64,000 nucleotides of DNA from Pseudomonas sp. S35 (lineage in GTDB: Bacteria; Pseudomonadota; Gammaproteobacteria; Pseudomonadales; Pseudomonadaceae), in assembly GCF_009866765.1 (NCBI RefSeq), contig NZ_CP019431.1, positions 1-64,000 on the forward strand, in the 5' to 3' direction. Numbering within the stretch: the stretch's first letter is position 1; each line of letters begins with the position of its first letter. Shown in pieces: positions 52,696 to 61,789 of this stretch. The position numbers and the translations under genes were made by a program. The notes beneath the pieces are model-generated. The model ran no database searches. It was not told the DNA's origin and was given only the letters and a program-made list of their open reading frames with translations.

Positions 52696-54480
52696 GTGGC
52701 GACCATCATGAAGAAAGTGGATGCAGTGATCGTAGGCTTCGGCTGGACCGGCGCGATCATGGCCAAGGAGCTGACGGAAGCCGGCCTCAACGTGCTGGCG
52801 CTGGAGCGCGGCCCGATGCAGGACACGTACCCGGACGGCAATTATCCCCAGGTCATCGACGAATTGACCTACAGCGTGCGTAAGAAACTCTTCCAGGACA
52901 TTTCCAAGGAGACGGTGACCATTCGCCACAGCGTCAATGACGTCGCCCTGCCTAACCGTCAGCTCGGCGCTTTTTTGCCGGGCAATGGCGTGGGCGGTGC
53001 GGGCCTGCATTGGTCGGGCGTGCACTTTCGTGTCGACCCCATCGAGTTGCGTATGCGCAGCCATTACGAAGAGCGCTACGGGAAAAACTTCATTCCCAAG
53101 GACATGACCATCCAGGACTTCGGCGTCAGCTACGAAGAGCTGGAGCCGTTCTTCGACTACGCGGAAAAAGTATTCGGCACCTCCGGCCAGGCCTGGACGG
53201 TGAAAGGGCAATTGGTGGGCGAAGGCCGTGGCGGCAACCCGTATGCGCCGGACCGTTCCAACCCGTTCCCGCTGCAAGCGCAGAAAAATACCGTCTCCGC
53301 ACAGCTGTTTCAGAAAGCGGCTGCCGATGTAGGTTACAAACCCTACAACCTGCCGTCCGCCAACACCTCGGGGCCGTACACCAACCCCTATGGCGCGCAA
53401 ATGGGCCCATGCAACTTCTGCGGTTTTTGCAGTGGCTACGTGTGCTACATGTACTCCAAGGCCTCGCCGAACGTGAACATCCTGCCGGCGCTGCGCCAGG
53501 TGCCGAACTTCGAGCTGCGGCCCAATTCCCACGTACTCAAGGTCAACCTCGACAGCACCAAGAAAAAAGCCACGGGTGTGACCTACATCGATGCCCAGGG
53601 CCGCGAGATCGAGCAGCCGGCGGACCTGGTGATCCTCGGTGCATTCCAGTTCCACAACGTGCGCCTGATGCTGCTGTCGGGCATCGGCAAGCCGTACGAC
53701 CCGATCACCAATGAGGGCGTGGTCGGGCGGAACTTCGCCTACCAGAACATGGCCACCATCAAGGCCTTCTTCGACAAAGACACCCACACCAACAACTTCA
53801 TCGGCGCGGGCGGTAATGGCGTGGCGATGGACGACTTCAACGCGGACAACTTCGACCACGGCCCCCACGGCTTTGTGGGCGGCTCGCCGATGTGGGTCAA
53901 CCAGGCCGGCAGCCGGCCGATTGCCGGTACGTCCAACCCACCCGGCACCCCGGCTTGGGGCAGTGCGTGGAAGCGCGCCACCGCCGATTACTACACCCAT
54001 CAGGTGTCGATGGACGCCCACGGCGCCCATCAATCCTACCGGGGCAACTACCTGGATCTGGACCCGGTTTACCGCGATGCCTACGGCTTGCCGCTGCTGC
54101 GTATGACGTTCGATTGGCAGGAAAACGACATCAAGATGAACCGCTTCATGGTCGAGAAAATGGGCAAGGTCGCCGAAGCGATGAGCCCCAAGGCGATTGC
54201 CGTGCTCGGCAAAAAAGTCGGCGAGCATTTCAACACCGCGTCGTACCAGACCACCCACCTCAACGGTGGCGCAATCATGGGCACCGACCCAAAAACCAGT
54301 GCGTTGAACCGTTACCTGCAGAGCTGGGATGTACACAATGTGTTTGTCCCAGGCGCGTCCGCTTTCCCACAGGGCCTGGGCTACAACCCGACAGGCCTGG
54401 TGGCAGCGCTGACCTACTGGTCGGCCCGGGCGATCCGCGAGCAGTACCTGAAAAACCCCGGCCCACTGGTTCAGGCATAA
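52696..54480 (+). CDS. GMC-type membrane dehydrogenase FAD subunit (gluconate 2-dehydrogenase-like)
   Basis: A 594-residue FAD-binding GMC oxidoreductase that should oxidise a sugar or sugar acid in the periplasm. The N-terminal FAD motif VIVGFGWTGAIMAKELTEAG, the PNGxGVGGAGLHW-like loop (GNGVGGAGLHWSGVHFR), a Cys-rich stretch GPCNFCGFCSGYVCYMYSKA (possible Fe-S ligands as in Enterobacteria/Pseudomonas forms) and the C-terminal NPTGLVAALTYWSARAI are seen. GTG at 52696 is chosen (GAGAGG about 8 bases upstream). Gluconate, 2-ketogluconate and sorbitol are all possible substrates; sequence alone does not separate them. Confidence 0.9.
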   Translation: MATIMKKVDAVIVGFGWTGAIMAKELTEAGLNVLALERGPMQDTYPDGNYPQVIDELTYSVRKKLFQDISKETVTIRHSVNDVALPNRQLGAFLPGNGVGGAGLHWSGVHFRVDPIELRMRSHYEERYGKNFIPKDMTIQDFGVSYEELEPFFDYAEKVFGTSGQAWTVKGQLVGEGRGGNPYAPDRSNPFPLQAQKNTVSAQLFQKAAADVGYKPYNLPSANTSGPYTNPYGAQMGPCNFCGFCSGYVCYMYSKASPNVNILPALRQVPNFELRPNSHVLKVNLDSTKKKATGVTYIDAQGREIEQPADLVILGAFQFHNVRLMLLSGIGKPYDPITNEGVVGRNFAYQNMATIKAFFDKDTHTNNFIGAGGNGVAMDDFNADNFDHGPHGFVGGSPMWVNQAGSRPIAGTSNPPGTPAWGSAWKRATADYYTHQVSMDAHGAHQSYRGNYLDLDPVYRDAYGLPLLRMTFDWQENDIKMNRFMVEKMGKVAEAMSPKAIAVLGKKVGEHFNTASYQTTHLNGGAIMGTDPKTSALNRYLQSWDVHNVFVPGASAFPQGLGYNPTGLVAALTYWSARAIREQYLKNPGPLVQA

Positions 54481-54492
54481 GGAGCGATGACC

Positions 54493-55788
54493 ATGAAAGC
54501 ACTTGTTATCGCGACCTTTGCGCTGTTCAGCAGTTGCTCGATCAGCGCCGCCGAAAGCGACCTGATCAAACAGGGCGAATACTTGGCCCGCGCTGGCGAC
54601 TGTGTCGCCTGCCATACCGCCAAAGGCGGCAAGCCCTTCGCCGGTGGCCTGCCGATGGAAACCCCGATTGGCGTGATCTACTCCACCAACATCACCCCAG
54701 ACAAGACCGGCCTGGGCGACTACAGCTTCGAAGACTTCGACAAGGCCGTGCGTCATGGCGTCGCCAAGAGCGGTAGTACGCTTTACCCAGCGATGCCATA
54801 CCCGTCCTATGCGCGTGTCAGCGACAGCGATATGCAGGCGTTGTATGCGTACTTCATGAAGGGTGTGGAGCCGGTCGCCCAAGCGAACAAGGCCAGCGAC
54901 ATTCCGTGGCCCTTGAGCATGCGTTGGCCGTTGGCGGCGTGGCGCTGGATGTTTGCGCCGGAGGTGGCGGACACCCCGGCCGCGGACGCCGACCCGGTGA
55001 TCAATCGTGGCGCGTACCTGGTCGAAGGCCTCGGCCACTGCGGCGCATGCCATACACCGCGTGCCCTGACCATGCAGGAAAAAGCCCTGAGCGCCACCGA
55101 TGGCAATGCGTTCCTGTCTGGCAGTGCGCCGTTGGAAGGTTGGATCGCCAAGAGCTTGCGTGGCGACCATAAGGACGGCCTCGGCAGTTGGAGCGAGGAG
55201 CAACTGGTACAGTTCCTCAAGACCGGTCGCAGTGATCGCAGCGCGGTGTTTGGCGGCATGAGCGACGTCGTAGTCCATAGCATGCAGTACATGTCGCAAG
55301 ACGACCTGACCGCGATCGCCCGTTACCTCAAGAGCCTGCCGGCGGTCGATCCCAAGGACACGCCGCATGTGTACGACAAGCAGGTGGCCCAGGCGCTGTG
55401 GAAAGGCGATGACAGCCAGGCGGGTGCGTCGGTGTATATCGACAACTGCGCGGCCTGCCACCGTACCGATGGCCACGGCTACACACGGGTGTTCCCGGCG
55501 CTGGCGGGCAACCCGGTGTTGCAGACGGCGGATGCGACCTCGTTGATCAACATTGTGTTGAACGGCGGCACCCTGCCAGCCACGCACGCGGCGCCGTCCA
55601 CCTTCACCATGCCGGCGTTTGCCTGGCGCCTGTCGGATCAGGAAGTGGCGGATGTGGTCAGTTTCATCCGTGGCAGCTGGGGCAATAAAGGTGCGCCGGT
55701 CAAAGCCAGCGACGTGGCCGACCTGCGCAAGCACGATATGCGAACCACCTCGGGCGATGACCTGGGGCAGGTCACGCAAAAGCACTGA
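54493..55788 (+). CDS. Triheme cytochrome c subunit of the GMC dehydrogenase
   Basis: A periplasmic cytochrome of 431 residues with a signal peptide (MKALVIATFALFSSCSISAA) and three haem c motifs, CVACH, CGACH and CAACH. It passes electrons from the FAD subunit to ubiquinone. ATG at 54493 is chosen over 54487 because GGAG is better spaced. It follows the FAD subunit by about 12 bases. Confidence 0.93.
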   Translation: MKALVIATFALFSSCSISAAESDLIKQGEYLARAGDCVACHTAKGGKPFAGGLPMETPIGVIYSTNITPDKTGLGDYSFEDFDKAVRHGVAKSGSTLYPAMPYPSYARVSDSDMQALYAYFMKGVEPVAQANKASDIPWPLSMRWPLAAWRWMFAPEVADTPAADADPVINRGAYLVEGLGHCGACHTPRALTMQEKALSATDGNAFLSGSAPLEGWIAKSLRGDHKDGLGSWSEEQLVQFLKTGRSDRSAVFGGMSDVVVHSMQYMSQDDLTAIARYLKSLPAVDPKDTPHVYDKQVAQALWKGDDSQAGASVYIDNCAACHRTDGHGYTRVFPALAGNPVLQTADATSLINIVLNGGTLPATHAAPSTFTMPAFAWRLSDQEVADVVSFIRGSWGNKGAPVKASDVADLRKHDMRTTSGDDLGQVTQKH

Positions 55789-55827
55789 TTCCTGGCTAGC
55801 CGCCAAACGGCACTGGTCAGGAACCCC

Positions 55828-55865
55828 GCGCCTCGATACTGTATATAAAAACAGTATCGAGGCGC
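55828..55865. promoter_or_regulatory. LexA box in a 15-bp perfect inverted repeat
   Basis: Arms GCGCCTCGATACTGT and ACAGTATCGAGGCGC flank ATATAAAA. The centre, TACTGTATATAAAAACAGTA (55837-55856), fits the LexA consensus CTG-N10-CAG with the preferred flanks. The radical SAM gene begins 14 bases later, and its GAGG ribosome-binding site is inside the right arm. Confidence 0.9.
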
Positions 55866-55869
55866 TTTT

Positions 55870-56928
55870 ATGTCTACTCCGCTGCCGCCCCGTGGCCGGG
55901 GCACGGCCACCAACCTGCACAACCGCTTCGCGCCTACGGTCAGCGTGGCCGAGGACGATGGCTGGTACCAGGAAGTGCCACCGACCCAGGGCACCGAAGT
56001 GCGCATTGAGACGGCCAAGACCATCATCACCCGCAATAACTCGCCGGATTTACCCTTCGATCGTTCGATCAACCCTTATCGCGGCTGCGAGCATGGCTGT
56101 ATCTATTGCTATGCGCGGCCCAGCCATGCCTATTGGGACATGTCGCCGGGGCTGGATTTCGAAACCAAGCTGATCGCCAAGAGCAATGCCGCCGATGTGC
56201 TGGAGCAGCAATTGTCCAAGCCGGGCTATGTATGCGCGCCGATCAACCTGGGTTCCAATACCGACCCCTACCAGCCCATCGAGCGTGAATACAGGATTAC
56301 CCGGCAAACCCTCGAAGTACTGCTGCGTTATCGGCACCCGGTCACCATCATCACCAAGGGTTCGCTGATCCTGCGCGACCTCGACCTGCTCACCGAACTG
56401 GCCCGCCAGCGCCTGGTGGCGGTGATGATCAGCCTCACCAGCCTGGACGACGAGCTCAAGCGCATCCTGGAACCGCGCACGGCAGCGCCCAAGGCACGGC
56501 TGCGGGCGATCCGGGTGATGCGCGAGGCGGGGGTTCCGGTGGGCGTGCTGTGTTCGCCGATGATTCCGATGATCAACGACAGCGAACTGGAGAGCCTGCT
56601 GACCGAAGCCCACGCTGCTGGTGCGCAAAGCGCCGCCTACATGATGCTGCGCCTGCCGCTGGAGGTGGCGCCGTTGTTCGAGGAGTGGCTGGCGGCGCAT
56701 TACCCGCAGCGCGCAGCCCATGTGATGAGCCTGGTGCGTCAGGTACGTGGTGGCGAGGTGTATGACAGCCGTTTCGGCGTGCGCATGCGTGGCGAAGGGC
56801 CGTTTGCCGATTTACTCGCACAGCGTTTCAGCAAGGCGATCAAGCGCCTGGGGCTCAATCGTCGTGAGGGGTTTAATCTGGATTGCACGGCGTTCTGTCC
56901 GCCGGGCAGACAGATGGCGTTGTTGTAG
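55870..56928 (+). CDS. Radical SAM protein (PA0069-like), LexA-regulated
   Basis: A 352-residue radical SAM enzyme with the 4Fe-4S cluster motif CEHGCIYCYAR (Cys73, Cys77, Cys80). It resembles the SplB/Rv2578c group in RGCEHGCIYCYARPSHAYWDMSPGLDFETKLIAK and in GVLCSPMIPMINDSELE. The homologue in P. aeruginosa, PA0069, is an SOS-regulated gene; the LexA box here agrees. A DNA-repair role is inferred, not shown. The C-terminal LNCTAFCPP-like tail carries two more cysteines (CTAFC). Confidence 0.9.
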   Translation: MSTPLPPRGRGTATNLHNRFAPTVSVAEDDGWYQEVPPTQGTEVRIETAKTIITRNNSPDLPFDRSINPYRGCEHGCIYCYARPSHAYWDMSPGLDFETKLIAKSNAADVLEQQLSKPGYVCAPINLGSNTDPYQPIEREYRITRQTLEVLLRYRHPVTIITKGSLILRDLDLLTELARQRLVAVMISLTSLDDELKRILEPRTAAPKARLRAIRVMREAGVPVGVLCSPMIPMINDSELESLLTEAHAAGAQSAAYMMLRLPLEVAPLFEEWLAAHYPQRAAHVMSLVRQVRGGEVYDSRFGVRMRGEGPFADLLAQRFSKAIKRLGLNRREGFNLDCTAFCPPGRQMALL

Positions 56929-57155
56929 ACTGATCAGGAGGAATGCACCTTCCTTGTAGGAATAGTCGCGTTTTGACATCACTGAAACCCGCGATCTAGA
57001 GCGGTTCATTCAGTTTGAGTTAAGTTTCGACGGTTACTTTGATCAGCGAGTGACTGATGAGTCGGCACCTGGGTTTTTGGAGTTTTACAACTATTCCACT
57101 GGCCGGGCGTCGAACTGTCCTGAACACTCCCCTGCATTAATCAAGAGGATGAATC

Positions 57156-57887
57156 ATGAGTGATAAGGATAAACAGCCGTTGGCTGCGTCGGCTTCAGCC
57201 CCTCAAGTGGCGGAGTCCGCCGATGCAGCGCTCAAGCACATCGTTGACGGTTTTTTGCATTTCCATCACGACGTCTTCCCCCAGCAGGAAGAACTCTTCA
57301 AGAAACTCGCCACGGCCCAGAGCCCAAGGGCGATGTTCATTACCTGCGCCGATTCGCGCATCGTGCCCGAGCTGATCACCCAAAGTTCGCCGGGCGACCT
57401 GTTCGTGACCCGTAACGTCGGCAATGTGGTGCCGCCCTACGGCCAGATGAACGGTGGTGTTTCCACGGCCATCGAGTACGCGGTACTGGCCCTGGGCGTG
57501 CAGCACATCATCGTGTGCGGGCACTCCGACTGTGGTGCCATGCGCGCTGTACTCAACCCAGACAGCCTGGAAAAGATGCCGACGGTAAGGGCCTGGCTGC
57601 GGCACGCCGAGGTCGCCAAGTCTATGGTCGAGGACAACTGCGACTGCGCCAATGAAGGCGAGAGCATGAAAGTGCTGACCGAAGAAAACGTCATCGCCCA
57701 ACTGCAGCATTTGCGTACCCACCCTTCCGTGGCATCGCGCATGGCCAATGGCCAGTTGTTCATTCACGGTTGGATCTACAACATCGAGACCAGCGAAATC
57801 CGCGCCTACGATGCTGACCAGTCGGCGTTCCGCTCGTTGAGCGGCGACGGGCCGATCCCTTCAGCGACGCCTAAAGCGCGCTTCTAA
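57156..57887 (+). CDS. Beta-carbonic anhydrase
   Basis: A 243-residue cytoplasmic enzyme interconverting CO2 and bicarbonate. Zinc and catalytic residues are visible: Cys64 and Asp66-Arg68 in ITCADSRIVPE, His123 and Cys126 in VCGHSDCGAM. It is followed after 85 bases by a SulP transporter gene, the same order as in P. aeruginosa, which suggests a joint bicarbonate-supply role. CAAGAGGA precedes the ATG. Confidence 0.97.
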   Translation: MSDKDKQPLAASASAPQVAESADAALKHIVDGFLHFHHDVFPQQEELFKKLATAQSPRAMFITCADSRIVPELITQSSPGDLFVTRNVGNVVPPYGQMNGGVSTAIEYAVLALGVQHIIVCGHSDCGAMRAVLNPDSLEKMPTVRAWLRHAEVAKSMVEDNCDCANEGESMKVLTEENVIAQLQHLRTHPSVASRMANGQLFIHGWIYNIETSEIRAYDADQSAFRSLSGDGPIPSATPKARF

Positions 57888-57898
57888 AACACTTCCCT

Positions 57899-57951
57899 GC
57901 CGGGTAAAGCGGTGGCTGCCATGGATGCAGCCAGGCCTTACCGCGCCCGGC
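57899..57951 (+). other. Long hairpin between carbonic anhydrase and SulP genes
   Basis: GGCTGC/GCAGCC and outer CCGGG/CCCGG arms form an imperfect stem-loop across most of the 85-base gap. It could be a processing site or partial attenuator. There is no T run. Confidence 0.5.
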
Positions 57952-57972
57952 GAATGCCTCGGGAGAGTCATC

Positions 57973-59520
57973 ATGCGTGCTGCTCAATTGAAAGCTGTTT
58001 TGCCACGGGAGCTGCTCGCCTCGGTGGTTGTGTTTCTGGTCGCCTTGCCGCTGTGCATGGGGATCGCGATCGCGTCCGGCATGCCGCCGGCCAAAGGCCT
58101 GATCACCGGCATTATCGGTGGCCTGGTAGTGGGTTGGTTGGCGGGTTCGCCGCTGCAAGTCAGCGGCCCGGCGGCGGGTTTGGCGGTGCTGGTGTTCGAG
58201 TTGGTGCGCCAGCACGGCATGTTGATGCTGGGCCCGATCCTGTTGCTGGCGGGCTTCCTGCAACTGGTGGCCGGGCGCTTGCGCCTGGGCTGCTGGTTCC
58301 GCGTGACGGCGCCAGCGGTGGTGTACGGCATGCTGGCGGGGATTGGCGTGCTGATTGTGCTGTCGCAGATTCATGTGATGCTGGATGGCGCCCCCAAGCC
58401 TTCCGGCCTGGACAACCTGGCGGGCTTCCCGGCCGCCTTGGCCGAAGCCATCCCGACCCTTGGTGGCGGGCTCGGCTGGCAAGCGGGTTTGCTTGGGTTG
58501 TCGACGATGCTGGTGATGTACCTGTGGGATAAATTTCGCCCGCAACCGCTGCGGTTTGTGCCGGGTGCCCTGCTTGGTGTGGGCCTGGCAACGGTCACCA
58601 GCCTGGTGCTGGCATTGCAGGTCAAGCGCGTGGAAGTGCCGGAAAACCTGGCCGATGCCATCGACTGGCTGCGGCCCAGCGACCTGCTGAACCTGGCCGA
58701 TCCTCAATTGCTGATTGCAGCCTTCGCTGTGGCATTTATCGCCAGCGCCGAAACCCTGCTTTCTGCCGCGGCCGTCGACCGCATGCACAGTGGGCAACGT
58801 TCAGATTTCGACAAAGAGCTTTGCGCCCAAGGCGTGGGCAACATGCTCTGCGGTCTGGTCGGTGCGTTGCCGATGACCGGCGTGATTGTGCGCAGTTCAG
58901 CCAACGTCCAGGCCGGTGCCACCACCCGTCTGTCGGCGATGTTTCATGGTGTGTGGTTGCTGGGCTTCGTATTGCTGCTGTCGAGCGTGCTGCAAAGCAT
59001 CCCGGTGGCGAGCCTGGCGGGCGTGTTGGTGTACACCGGGATCAAGTTGGTGGACGTAAAGGCGTTCAAAGCCTTGGGGCGCTACGGGCGGATGCCGATG
59101 TTTACCTATGCGGCCACCGCGCTGGCGATCATCTTTACTGACCTGCTGACGGGAGTGCTGGTGGGCTTTGGCCTCACGTTGGTCAAACTGGCGCTCAAGG
59201 CATCACGGCTGAAAGTCAGCCTGATCGACCTGCCCCAGGATGGCGAGATGGAGCTGCGTTTGACCGGTGCGGCGACCTTTCTCAAAGTGCCGGCGTTGAC
59301 TCAGGTGCTGTCGACGGTGCCTGCGGGGACCACGGTGCATGTACCGCTCAATAACCTCAGCTATATCGACCATTCCTGCCTCGAGTTGCTGGAGGAATGG
59401 GGGCGGGCCAATGCGGCGAAGGGTTCGAAGCTGGTGATTGAGGCGCGAGGTTTGAAGCGACGGCTCGAAGGCCGGGTCAGGACGACGACGGGGATCGGTT
59501 CGGCGCCATCAGTCGGCTGA
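57973..59520 (+). CDS. SulP-family transporter, probable bicarbonate/sulfate permease
   Basis: A 515-residue SLC26/SulP transporter. The conserved start is LLASVVVFLVALPLCMGIAIASGMPPAKGLITGIIGGLVVGWLAGSPLQVSGPAAGLAVLV, with about 11 further helices, and a degenerate STAS domain at about 430-510 (VHVPLNNLSYIDHSCLELLEEWGRANAAKGSKLVIEARG). Pairing with beta-carbonic anhydrase points to bicarbonate as substrate. The start at 57973 follows GGGAGAG; an upstream in-frame start at 57925 is less likely. Confidence 0.9.
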   Translation: MRAAQLKAVLPRELLASVVVFLVALPLCMGIAIASGMPPAKGLITGIIGGLVVGWLAGSPLQVSGPAAGLAVLVFELVRQHGMLMLGPILLLAGFLQLVAGRLRLGCWFRVTAPAVVYGMLAGIGVLIVLSQIHVMLDGAPKPSGLDNLAGFPAALAEAIPTLGGGLGWQAGLLGLSTMLVMYLWDKFRPQPLRFVPGALLGVGLATVTSLVLALQVKRVEVPENLADAIDWLRPSDLLNLADPQLLIAAFAVAFIASAETLLSAAAVDRMHSGQRSDFDKELCAQGVGNMLCGLVGALPMTGVIVRSSANVQAGATTRLSAMFHGVWLLGFVLLLSSVLQSIPVASLAGVLVYTGIKLVDVKAFKALGRYGRMPMFTYAATALAIIFTDLLTGVLVGFGLTLVKLALKASRLKVSLIDLPQDGEMELRLTGAATFLKVPALTQVLSTVPAGTTVHVPLNNLSYIDHSCLELLEEWGRANAAKGSKLVIEARGLKRRLEGRVRTTTGIGSAPSVG

Positions 59521-59535
59521 TGAAGCCGGATCAAA

Positions 59536-59566
59536 AAGTGGGAGGGGGCTTGCCCCCTCCCACATG
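59536..59566. repeat. REP hairpin downstream of SulP gene
   Basis: AGTGGGAGGGGGC / GCCCCCTCCCACAT forms a hairpin between the SulP gene and the convergent unknown gene. Confidence 0.85.
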
Positions 59567-59588
59567 TGTTTTGCGTCTATCTTAAGAT

Positions 59589-60236
59589 TCAGGCGGGTTG
59601 GTCCAGCGCCAACTCAACCCCCAACTGCCGCGACAGGCACGGCCAGCGCTTCCACGCAGCCTCGGTGTTCGGGCTTTTCAGTTGCTCGCGGTAGGTCTCG
59701 ACCGACTCCAGAGCAAAGCTCTCTTCGTTGAGCATCTCGTCCACCGCCAGGTGCACGGCTTCATCGAGTTTGTTGGCAAATTCCTCGCCGATCAACTGAT
59801 GGGCAATCAGGTTCGCCACGGTGGTATCCGCCGGAATCAACGGCTGGCCGAAGTGCTTGATATACAGATCGTTTACTTCTTCCACCAGCCGATGGGCCAG
59901 GTAGGCCTCGTCCAGCAGTCCGTCGAGGCCTTCGTGACCCGCCAGGATCGCTGGTGGTTGCAGGAAGAAATGCTCGGCAATCTTCAGTACCGGCTTGATC
60001 TGGCTTTCGATACCGGCCTCGCGGGCCACGTCATTGGCGGCGTCGAGCAAGTCCGGGACGAGGTCAATGTAGGCTGTGACAAAGCGTGCCATGACGATGT
60101 TGCGATCACCGTCAGCCAGGGAAATGGCCGAATGCAGGTGCGGCAATTGTTTTTCCAGTTGCTGGGCAAGCTGGCCCGAGGTGGCTTCGTGTTGATGGGC
60201 ACGGGAAATCTGCTCGCGCAATGCGGCGGTGTTCAT
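59589..60236 (-). CDS. Conserved hypothetical all-helical protein (PA0104-like)
   Basis: A 215-residue protein predicted as all-alpha, hydrophilic and cytoplasmic, with no signal or membrane segment. It is rich in Glu/Ala/Leu and has no motif I recognise. MNTAALREQISRAHQHE is chosen as start. It lies between the carbonic anhydrase/SulP pair and coxB, as in P. aeruginosa, so is a conserved part of this neighbourhood. The role is unknown. Confidence 0.8.
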   Translation of the reverse strand: MNTAALREQISRAHQHEATSGQLAQQLEKQLPHLHSAISLADGDRNIVMARFVTAYIDLVPDLLDAANDVAREAGIESQIKPVLKIAEHFFLQPPAILAGHEGLDGLLDEAYLAHRLVEEVNDLYIKHFGQPLIPADTTVANLIAHQLIGEEFANKLDEAVHLAVDEMLNEESFALESVETYREQLKSPNTEAAWKRWPCLSRQLGVELALDQPA

Positions 60237-60603
60237 GGACGCTCCAGTGATGCAGGCATAGGAAAAGGGAGAGGATAAGTTAGCTCGTTTATACGAGGCC
60301 ATCAGACGTATTTGTCATAATTGTTTCATGGTTATGCGCGGGCGTTATATCGAATTGCCATCGTTCGTCGGAAAAACGATTCCGCAGCCTATTTCATTAG
60401 TTTTTTCCCACCTTTTTTGCTCATTTGCCCCTACACATTGCGGGGTTGCAGAGCCTGTCTATACTCGGGTTTGTACGCGATTAGCTGATGACGCCAGACT
60501 GCATAAGCAGGCAAGGCTAAGCGGTTGTAAGCAGTATGGAAGCCGCTCCCTTCGACGCAGGTGCAAACCGGCGGGATAACAAGAACGATAAGGGGAACCC
60601 GCA
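60237..60603. promoter_or_regulatory. coxB upstream region
   Basis: This 367-base gap upstream of coxB holds no convincing gene; a plus-strand open frame of 83 codons is not credible. A sigma-70-like promoter is at 60438-60465. A leader of about 130 bases with A/G-rich pieces runs from there to coxB. Confidence 0.6.
60438..60465 (+). promoter_or_regulatory. Probable sigma-70 promoter of the cox operon
   Basis: TTGCGG (-35) and TATACT (-10) are separated by 16 bases. The start point would lie near 60472, giving a leader of about 130 bases. Confidence 0.55.
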
Positions 60604-61731
60604 ATGATGCGACATCCACACGTTTGGATGGGCCTCCTGTTGTGGTCGGTATTCGGCCAGGCGCACGCCGCCTGGACAACGAATATGGCGCCAGGGGCAA
60701 CAGAAGTCAGTCACGCTGTGTTCGACCTGCACATGACCATTTTTTGGATCTGTGTGGTGATCGGCATCATCGTATTTGGCGCCATGTTCTGGTCGATGAT
60801 GGTCCACCGGCGCTCCACCGGCCAGGTCGCGGCCAAGTTCCACGAGAGCACCACCGTGGAAATCCTCTGGACCGTCGTGCCCTTGCTGATCCTGATCGCG
60901 ATGGCCATTCCGGCAACCAAGACCCTGATCAACATCTACGACAGCAGTGAGTCGGATATCGATATCCAGGTCACCGGCTACCAGTGGAAGTGGCATTACA
61001 AATACCTGGGCCAGGATGTGGAGTTCTTCAGCAACCTGGCCACGCCTGCCGAGCAGATCCACAACCAGGCCACCAAGGGCGAGCATTACCTGCTCGAAGT
61101 CGACCAGCCGCTGGTGCTGCCGGTGGGCGCCAAGGTGCGCTTTCTGGTCACCGCCGCCGATGTGATCCACTCCTGGTGGGTGCCGGCCTTTGCGGTCAAG
61201 CGCGACGCCATCCCCGGCTTCGTCAACGAAGCCTGGACCCGTGTCGAGAAGCCCGGCATCTACCGTGGCCAGTGCGCCGAGTTGTGCGGCAAAGACCACG
61301 GCTTCATGCCTATCGTGGTCGAGGTCAAGTCCAAGGCCGACTACGAAACCTGGCTGGGTGAGCGCAAGGCCGAGGCGGCCAAGCTCAAGGAACTGACCTC
61401 CAAAGAGTGGACCCTTGAAGAGCTGGTGGCCCGTGGCGACAAGGTCTATCACACCACCTGCGTGGCCTGTCACCAGGCCGAAGGCCAGGGCCTGCCGCCG
61501 ATGTTTCCGGCGCTCAAGGGCTCGAAAATCGCCACCGGGCCCGCCGCCGATCACCTGAGCATCGTCTATCACGGCAAGCCTGGCACTGCGATGGCGGCGT
61601 TCGGCAAACAGCTTTCGGAAGTCGACATCGCTGCCGTGGTGACTTACGAGCGCAACGCCTGGGGTAACAACAAAGGCGACATGGTCACGCCAAAAGACGT
61701 GCTGGCCATCAAACAGGCGGAAAGCAAATGA
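60604..61731 (+). CDS. coxB: Cytochrome c oxidase subunit II (aa3-type), fused to cytochrome c
   Basis: CoxB receives electrons from cytochrome c through the CuA centre. The 375-residue precursor has a signal peptide (about 1-22), two membrane helices near 40-60 and 80-105, and the CuA ligands in GQCAELCGKDHGFM (Cys224, Cys228, His232). A C-terminal cytochrome c domain adds a haem motif CVACH at 286-290, so this is the caa3-like fused form. It is the first gene of the cox operon. Confidence 0.97.
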   Translation: MMRHPHVWMGLLLWSVFGQAHAAWTTNMAPGATEVSHAVFDLHMTIFWICVVIGIIVFGAMFWSMMVHRRSTGQVAAKFHESTTVEILWTVVPLLILIAMAIPATKTLINIYDSSESDIDIQVTGYQWKWHYKYLGQDVEFFSNLATPAEQIHNQATKGEHYLLEVDQPLVLPVGAKVRFLVTAADVIHSWWVPAFAVKRDAIPGFVNEAWTRVEKPGIYRGQCAELCGKDHGFMPIVVEVKSKADYETWLGERKAEAAKLKELTSKEWTLEELVARGDKVYHTTCVACHQAEGQGLPPMFPALKGSKIATGPAADHLSIVYHGKPGTAMAAFGKQLSEVDIAAVVTYERNAWGNNKGDMVTPKDVLAIKQAESK

Positions 61732-61789
61732 CAGCCTTCATTGCGTTTGCCCCGACCCGCCCCGCCCATTCGTTTGCAGGAGAACGGCC

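Noticed and set aside
55828..55865. Hairpin as a terminator for the dehydrogenase operon
   Set aside because: The stem is not followed by a T run, and the centre is a LexA site. It may still impede transcripts, but it is better explained as an operator.
52345..55920. Open frame of 1191 codons on the minus strand
   Set aside because: It is antisense to three well-supported genes (small subunit, GMC subunit, cytochrome c). Long antisense frames are common in high-GC DNA; the translated sequence shows no family motif.
60328..60579. 83-codon frame upstream of coxB
   Set aside because: It spans the probable promoter, has no ribosome-binding site and no family resemblance.
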